Of a stretch of 64,000 nucleotides of DNA, positions 60,795-64,000 are shown piece by piece. Source of the DNA: Pseudosulfitobacter sp. DSM 107133 (GTDB lineage Bacteria; Pseudomonadota; Alphaproteobacteria; Rhodobacterales; Rhodobacteraceae); NCBI RefSeq assembly GCF_022788695.1, contig NZ_CP085154.1, forward strand, positions 2,666,001-2,730,000. The letters are read 5' to 3'. The notes under the pieces were generated by a model. That model ran no database searches, was not told the origin of the DNA, and saw only the letters and a program-made list of their open reading frames with translations. A program made the translations under genes and the position numbers. Each line of letters opens with the position of its first letter. Within the stretch, counting starts at the first letter, position 1.

Positions 60795-61793
60795 CTAGCA
60801 ATAGCGCTCGGGCCCTTCCCATTGTTCCGCGTTATAGCGGTCGCCGTGGCACCAGCCCACGGGCAACACTGCGTTGATGCGGGCCAGATCGTCGGCGGAC
60901 AGGGTCAGTTCGGTGCCGCGCACCAGTTCGCGAAAGAATGCGGTGTGGCGCGTGCCGGGAATCGGGATGACATGATCGCCCTGCGCCAGCAGCCATGCAA
61001 TCGACAGCGCCGCCGTGGGTTCGCCCATCTCTGCCGCCAGATCGCGAAACCCCTGCAAGACCGCAAGATTGGCCTCGAAGTTGGGCGACTGGAACCGTGG
61101 GTTTGAACGCAGGAATGGCAGGCCCGCCACTTTTTCCGCCGTTGCGGGCGTATCGGTCAGCAGCCCCCGCCCCACGGGCGAGAACGCCACCAAAGCGGTG
61201 CCAAGCGCGGCGCAGGTCTGCACCAGCCCAAGTTCCGGCGCGCGGGTTTGCAGCGAATACTCCGATTGCACCGCATCCACATGGGCGACAGCTGCAGCGC
61301 GGCGCAGGGACGACGGGGCAATCTCGGAAAATCCGATGGCCTTGATCTTGCCCTTCTGGCGCAGCGCGTCCAGCGTGCCGGTGACCTCTTCGATCGGCAC
61401 ATCGGCTTGGCGGCGGTGGCAATAATACAGATCGACATGGTCCAAGCCCAAACGGCTCAGGCTTTTGTCCAGCTCGGATTCGAAATGCGCGGGGCTGTTG
61501 TCAAAGTGGCGGTTGCCGGCAGAATCGCGGGTGATGGCGGCCTTGGTTGCGATGTGAAAATCGTCACGTGCACCGGGGTTGGCGGCGAGATAGCTGCCGA
61601 TAAAGCTCTCGGATTGCCCCATGCCATAGACGTTTGACGTGTCAATATGGGTCACGCCCAGATCGCGGGCCAGATCCAGAATGGCATGGCTTCCTGCCTC
61701 GGTTGCCGCGCCGTAAAAATTGGCAAAGGACATCGCCCCGATCCCAAGCGCCGAGATTTCGGGGCCCTGTGCGCCCAGTTTCCGCATTTTCAT
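60795..61793 (-). CDS. aldo/keto reductase
   Basis: A 332-residue NADPH-dependent oxidoreductase. The catalytic tetrad is visible: Asp in GVTHIDTSNVYG, Tyr in the same segment (NVYGMG), Lys in HIATKAAITRD and His in DLYYCHRRQADVPI. VAFSPVGRGLLTD and the C-terminal VIPIPGTRHTAFFRELVRG (cofactor site) are standard. The start is taken at 61793, five bases after the cmk stop codon, so it is probably co-transcribed with cmk. Its position inside the cmk-rpsA block is unusual. Confidence 0.93.
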   Translation of the reverse strand: MKMRKLGAQGPEISALGIGAMSFANFYGAATEAGSHAILDLARDLGVTHIDTSNVYGMGQSESFIGSYLAANPGARDDFHIATKAAITRDSAGNRHFDNSPAHFESELDKSLSRLGLDHVDLYYCHRRQADVPIEEVTGTLDALRQKGKIKAIGFSEIAPSSLRRAAAVAHVDAVQSEYSLQTRAPELGLVQTCAALGTALVAFSPVGRGLLTDTPATAEKVAGLPFLRSNPRFQSPNFEANLAVLQGFRDLAAEMGEPTAALSIAWLLAQGDHVIPIPGTRHTAFFRELVRGTELTLSADDLARINAVLPVGWCHGDRYNAEQWEGPERYC

Positions 61794-61797
61794 CAAG

Positions 61798-62412
61798 TTA
61801 CCCCTTTTTGAGGTTCACCGCATCAATGGCCGCCGCAACAGCTTGATCGATGGTTTTGTCAGACGTGTCGATCAGAACAGCATCCTGCGCGGGTTTCAAC
61901 GGCGCTTCGGCGCGCTCCATGTCGCGGGCGTCGCGGGCTTTGACATCAGCTGTCACGGCCTCAAGATCTGCCGGTTGGCCGCGCGAAACCAGTTCGTCAT
62001 AGCGCCGTTTGGCGCGCACTTCGGCGCTGGCGGTCACGAACAGTTTCACCTCGGCTTGCGGGCAAATCACGGTGCCAATGTCGCGCCCGTCCAGCACAGC
62101 GCCCCCCGCCCGACGCGCAAAGGCACGTTGGAAATCCAACAGTGCAGCGCGCACGTCACCGATCACCGCCACCTTGCTGGCCGCCTGCGCAACGTCCTGC
62201 GTGCGCAGGCTGTCGTTTTCCAGATCGGCCGCCACCAGCGTGCGGGCGGCTTCAACAGCATCCTCGCCCGCCAGCACCCGCGCACCGACAGCGCGGTACA
62301 GCAATCCGGTGTCCAGATGCGCCATATTGAAATGGGCGGCAACGGCCTTGGAGATCGTGCCCTTGCCTGCGGCGGCGGGGCCGTCGATTGCGATTGTAAA
62401 CGGTTCTGTCAT
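61798..62412 (-). CDS. cmk: (d)CMP kinase
   Basis: A 204-residue P-loop kinase that phosphorylates CMP and dCMP. The Walker A is [20 protein letters not shown] (residues 7-26), and [16 protein letters not shown] with [20 protein letters not shown] are the nucleotide-monophosphate site. The C-terminal [14 protein letters not shown] is typical. It overlaps the upstream membrane-protein gene by four bases. Confidence 0.96.
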   Translation of the reverse strand: MTEPFTIAIDGPAAAGKGTISKAVAAHFNMAHLDTGLLYRAVGARVLAGEDAVEAARTLVAADLENDSLRTQDVAQAASKVAVIGDVRAALLDFQRAFARRAGGAVLDGRDIGTVICPQAEVKLFVTASAEVRAKRRYDELVSRGQPADLEAVTADVKARDARDMERAEAPLKPAQDAVLIDTSDKTIDQAVAAAIDAVNLKKG

Positions 62413-62933
62413 TCTGTTCCTTCCGATTGCGCGATACGTCCCTGGACATAGACCACAAGTGCCGCAATCAAGCAGGGCACAAGCGTCGCGTATTTCACCA
62501 CGGTCGCAAAGCTGGCAGCCGCGACCGCTTGCACCGTCAACGCATCGGGTGCGGTTCGAAGCAGTGCGGCCACCCGCATATTCTCCAGATAATCCGCCCC
62601 CATATAGACCAGCGCCAGCGCGCCCAGCACCATCTGCGCCAAGCCGTTGAACCGCACCCGGAACACCACCAGCAGCACCGCAGTCAGCAACGCCGGAAAC
62701 ACCGTGTCCAACATACGCTGGCGGCCCAGATACACGTCGATCCCGCCGGTTTCGCGCAAGGCCGCGATATAGCCGCGTGCATAGTCCAGATCATAGCCAA
62801 ACACCCGCGCGTCAAACACCGCCCACTGGGGCGCCGGCGACAGGCTGCGGGTCGAGGTCCAGACCATTGCCGCAAACAGCAACATCGTGACCCACAGCAA
62901 CGGGCCAAACCAGCGGGGCAGCGGCTCAGGCAT
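62409..62933 (-). CDS. multi-pass membrane protein of unknown function
   Basis: A 174-residue protein with about four membrane helices: near 10-30 ([20 protein letters not shown]), 83-103 ([18 protein letters not shown]), 107-127 ([19 protein letters not shown]) and 150-170. The loop after the first helix ([20 protein letters not shown]) is probably periplasmic. I do not recognise the family. It overlaps aroA by eight bases upstream and cmk by four downstream, so all three are translated together. Confidence 0.8.
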   Translation of the reverse strand: MPEPLPRWFGPLLWVTMLLFAAMVWTSTRSLSPAPQWAVFDARVFGYDLDYARGYIAALRETGGIDVYLGRQRMLDTVFPALLTAVLLVVFRVRFNGLAQMVLGALALVYMGADYLENMRVAALLRTAPDALTVQAVAAASFATVVKYATLVPCLIAALVVYVQGRIAQSEGTE

Positions 62934-64000
62934 TATCGCGCGTGATGTTGGCACCCAACCCGCCCATCAGCGGTTCAAAAATCGGGAAAGACGTGGCAAT
63001 CGGCCCGCCATCATCCACTGACACGGGGTGTTGGGTGGCCATGCCCAGCACCATGAACGACATGGCAATGCGGTGATCCAGATGGCTGGCACAGGTCGCC
63101 CCGCCCGGCACGTTGCCATGGCCCAAGCCGGTGACGGTCCACCAGTCGGAGCCATCTTCGACGGTGATCCCGTTGGCGATCAGGCCGACTTTCATCGCGT
63201 CGATCCGGTCGCTTTCCTTGACGCGCAATTCCTTGACGCCGGGCATATGCGTCTTGCCGGTGGCAAAGGCCGCGACGACAGACAGCACCGGATATTCGTC
63301 AATCATGCTGGCGGCACGTTCGGCAGGCACTTCGATGCCATGCAAGTCGGGCGAAAACCGCGCGCGCAGATCCGCCACGGGTTCGCCGCCCTCTTCGCGT
63401 TCGTTTTCATAGGTCAGGTCCGCGCCCATTTCACGCAGGGTGGTGAACAGCCCTGCCCGCGTCGGGTTCAGACCGATGTTTGGCACCAGCACATCCGATC
63501 CGGGCACGATCAACGCCGCACAGACCGGAAAGGCCGCCGAAGACGGATCCCGTGGCACGTCGATGTGCTGCGCTTTCAACTCGGGCTGGCCGGTCAGGGT
63601 GATCACACGGCCCTCGTCCGTCACTTCGGTGGTGATTTCAGCGCCAAAGCCCGCCAGCATCCGCTCGGTGTGGTCGCGGGTGGCTTCGGTCTCGATCACC
63701 ACGGTTTTGCCCGGGGCGTTCAGCCCTGCCAGCAACACCGCCGATTTCACCTGTGCCGACGGCACGGGTACGACGTAACGCACGGGCACGGGTTCGGCGG
63801 CACCCACGATGGTCATTGGCAAGCGCCCGCCCGAACGGCCCACCGATTGCGTGCCGAACAGGGCCAGCGGATCGGTCACACGCGCCATCGGACGGCCGTT
63901 CAGGCTGGCATCACCCGTAAAGGTCACCGAGATCGGCGAGGTTGCCATGCACCCCATGATCAGCCGCACACCGGTGCCCGAGTTGCCGCAGTCGATCACC
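62926..64000 (-). CDS. aroA: 3-phosphoshikimate 1-carboxyvinyltransferase (EPSP synthase), 5' end outside window
   Basis: The C-terminal 358 or so residues of a roughly 450-residue shikimate-pathway enzyme; the start lies beyond 64000. Visible are [73 protein letters not shown], the Asp in [36 protein letters not shown] and [16 protein letters not shown]. The pattern is that of class II EPSP synthases like the Agrobacterium CP4 enzyme. At the glyphosate-contact position this one has Gly (N-S-G-T), where CP4 has Ala (N-A-A-T). It leads the minus-strand block down to trpB. Confidence 0.95.
   Translation of the reverse strand, partial: VIDCGNSGTGVRLIMGCMATSPISVTFTGDASLNGRPMARVTDPLALFGTQSVGRSGGRLPMTIVGAAEPVPVRYVVPVPSAQVKSAVLLAGLNAPGKTVVIETEATRDHTERMLAGFGAEITTEVTDEGRVITLTGQPELKAQHIDVPRDPSSAAFPVCAALIVPGSDVLVPNIGLNPTRAGLFTTLREMGADLTYENEREEGGEPVADLRARFSPDLHGIEVPAERAASMIDEYPVLSVVAAFATGKTHMPGVKELRVKESDRIDAMKVGLIANGITVEDGSDWWTVTGLGHGNVPGGATCASHLDHRIAMSFMVLGMATQHPVSVDDGGPIATSFPIFEPLMGGLGANITRDNA

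Noticed and set aside
1..64000. CRISPR arrays, toxin-antitoxin pairs, prophage genes, rRNA operons
   Set aside because: No regularly spaced repeats, no paired toxin/antitoxin-like small genes, no phage structural genes and no rRNA sequence were seen.

Overview
The window is chromosomal DNA from an alphaproteobacterium, most likely a Rhodobacterales/Roseobacter-group member. The signs are high GC, a SUV3-like helicase next to an S4 protein and a 7Fe ferredoxin, a CarD regulator, an rpoH with the RpoH box, MmcB behind a GTTC-N7-GTTC SOS box, a tRNA-His without an encoded G-1, class II-like AroA, and the aroA-cmk-rpsA-ihfB-lapA-trpF-trpB block. Nearly all of it is ordinary housekeeping DNA, densely packed, with many ATGA or TGATG overlaps.

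Layout. 0-5.4 kb: a periplasmic SIMPL protein, a large Pro/Glu-rich membrane protein, and tyrosine catabolism (hppD) divergent from an Lrp/AsnC regulator. 5.4-6.9 kb: a less GC-rich patch with an inverted repeat, a prephenate dehydrogenase-like gene and a possible gene remnant. 7-13 kb: a CPA2 antiporter, the divergent cobT/cobS pair, an acidic duplicated-domain protein, CarD. 13-28 kb: ferredoxin, S4 protein, helicase, TPR protein, SCP2 plus hydrolase, an exonuclease/ATP-dependent ligase pair, PepF, M19 dipeptidase, a capsule-type protein, RpoH, RluD-type synthase. 29-37 kb: tRNA-His, small conserved proteins, a flavin monooxygenase, SOS-linked mmcB, a coiled-coil membrane protein with a ClpP-like membrane protein, pirin, TetR. 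37-41 kb: hom, glpX, recJ. 41.4-44.2 kb: an accessory segment between tRNA-Glu and tRNA-Ser with an integrase remnant and a winged-helix/TolB-like/TPR protein. 44.6-48 kb: ychF, trpA and an IS110-family insertion with a structured leader. 48-55.9 kb: a MarR-controlled nitroreductase-like gene, an alpha-hydroxy-acid oxidase, sulfotransferase, rplY-pth-DUF2332, serine hydrolase-DUF2237. 56-64 kb: trpB, trpF, lapA-type gene, ihfB, rpsA, aldo/keto reductase, cmk, a membrane protein and a truncated aroA, all on the minus strand.

Three trp genes lie here but trpA is 9 kb from trpFB and on the other strand. Two dispersed intergenic repeat families run through the window: a short perfect palindrome around AGGGTC-NN-GACCCT that repeatedly sits on or just after stop codons (four copies), and a longer hairpin-rich element headed by CTTCATCTTGCC or a variant (five copies), also mostly placed right after stop codons. 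No CRISPR array, rRNA, prophage or replication origin was seen. The best leads for something new are the IS110 leader (candidate bridge RNA), the AGGGTC palindrome, and the coiled-coil/ClpP-like membrane pair.
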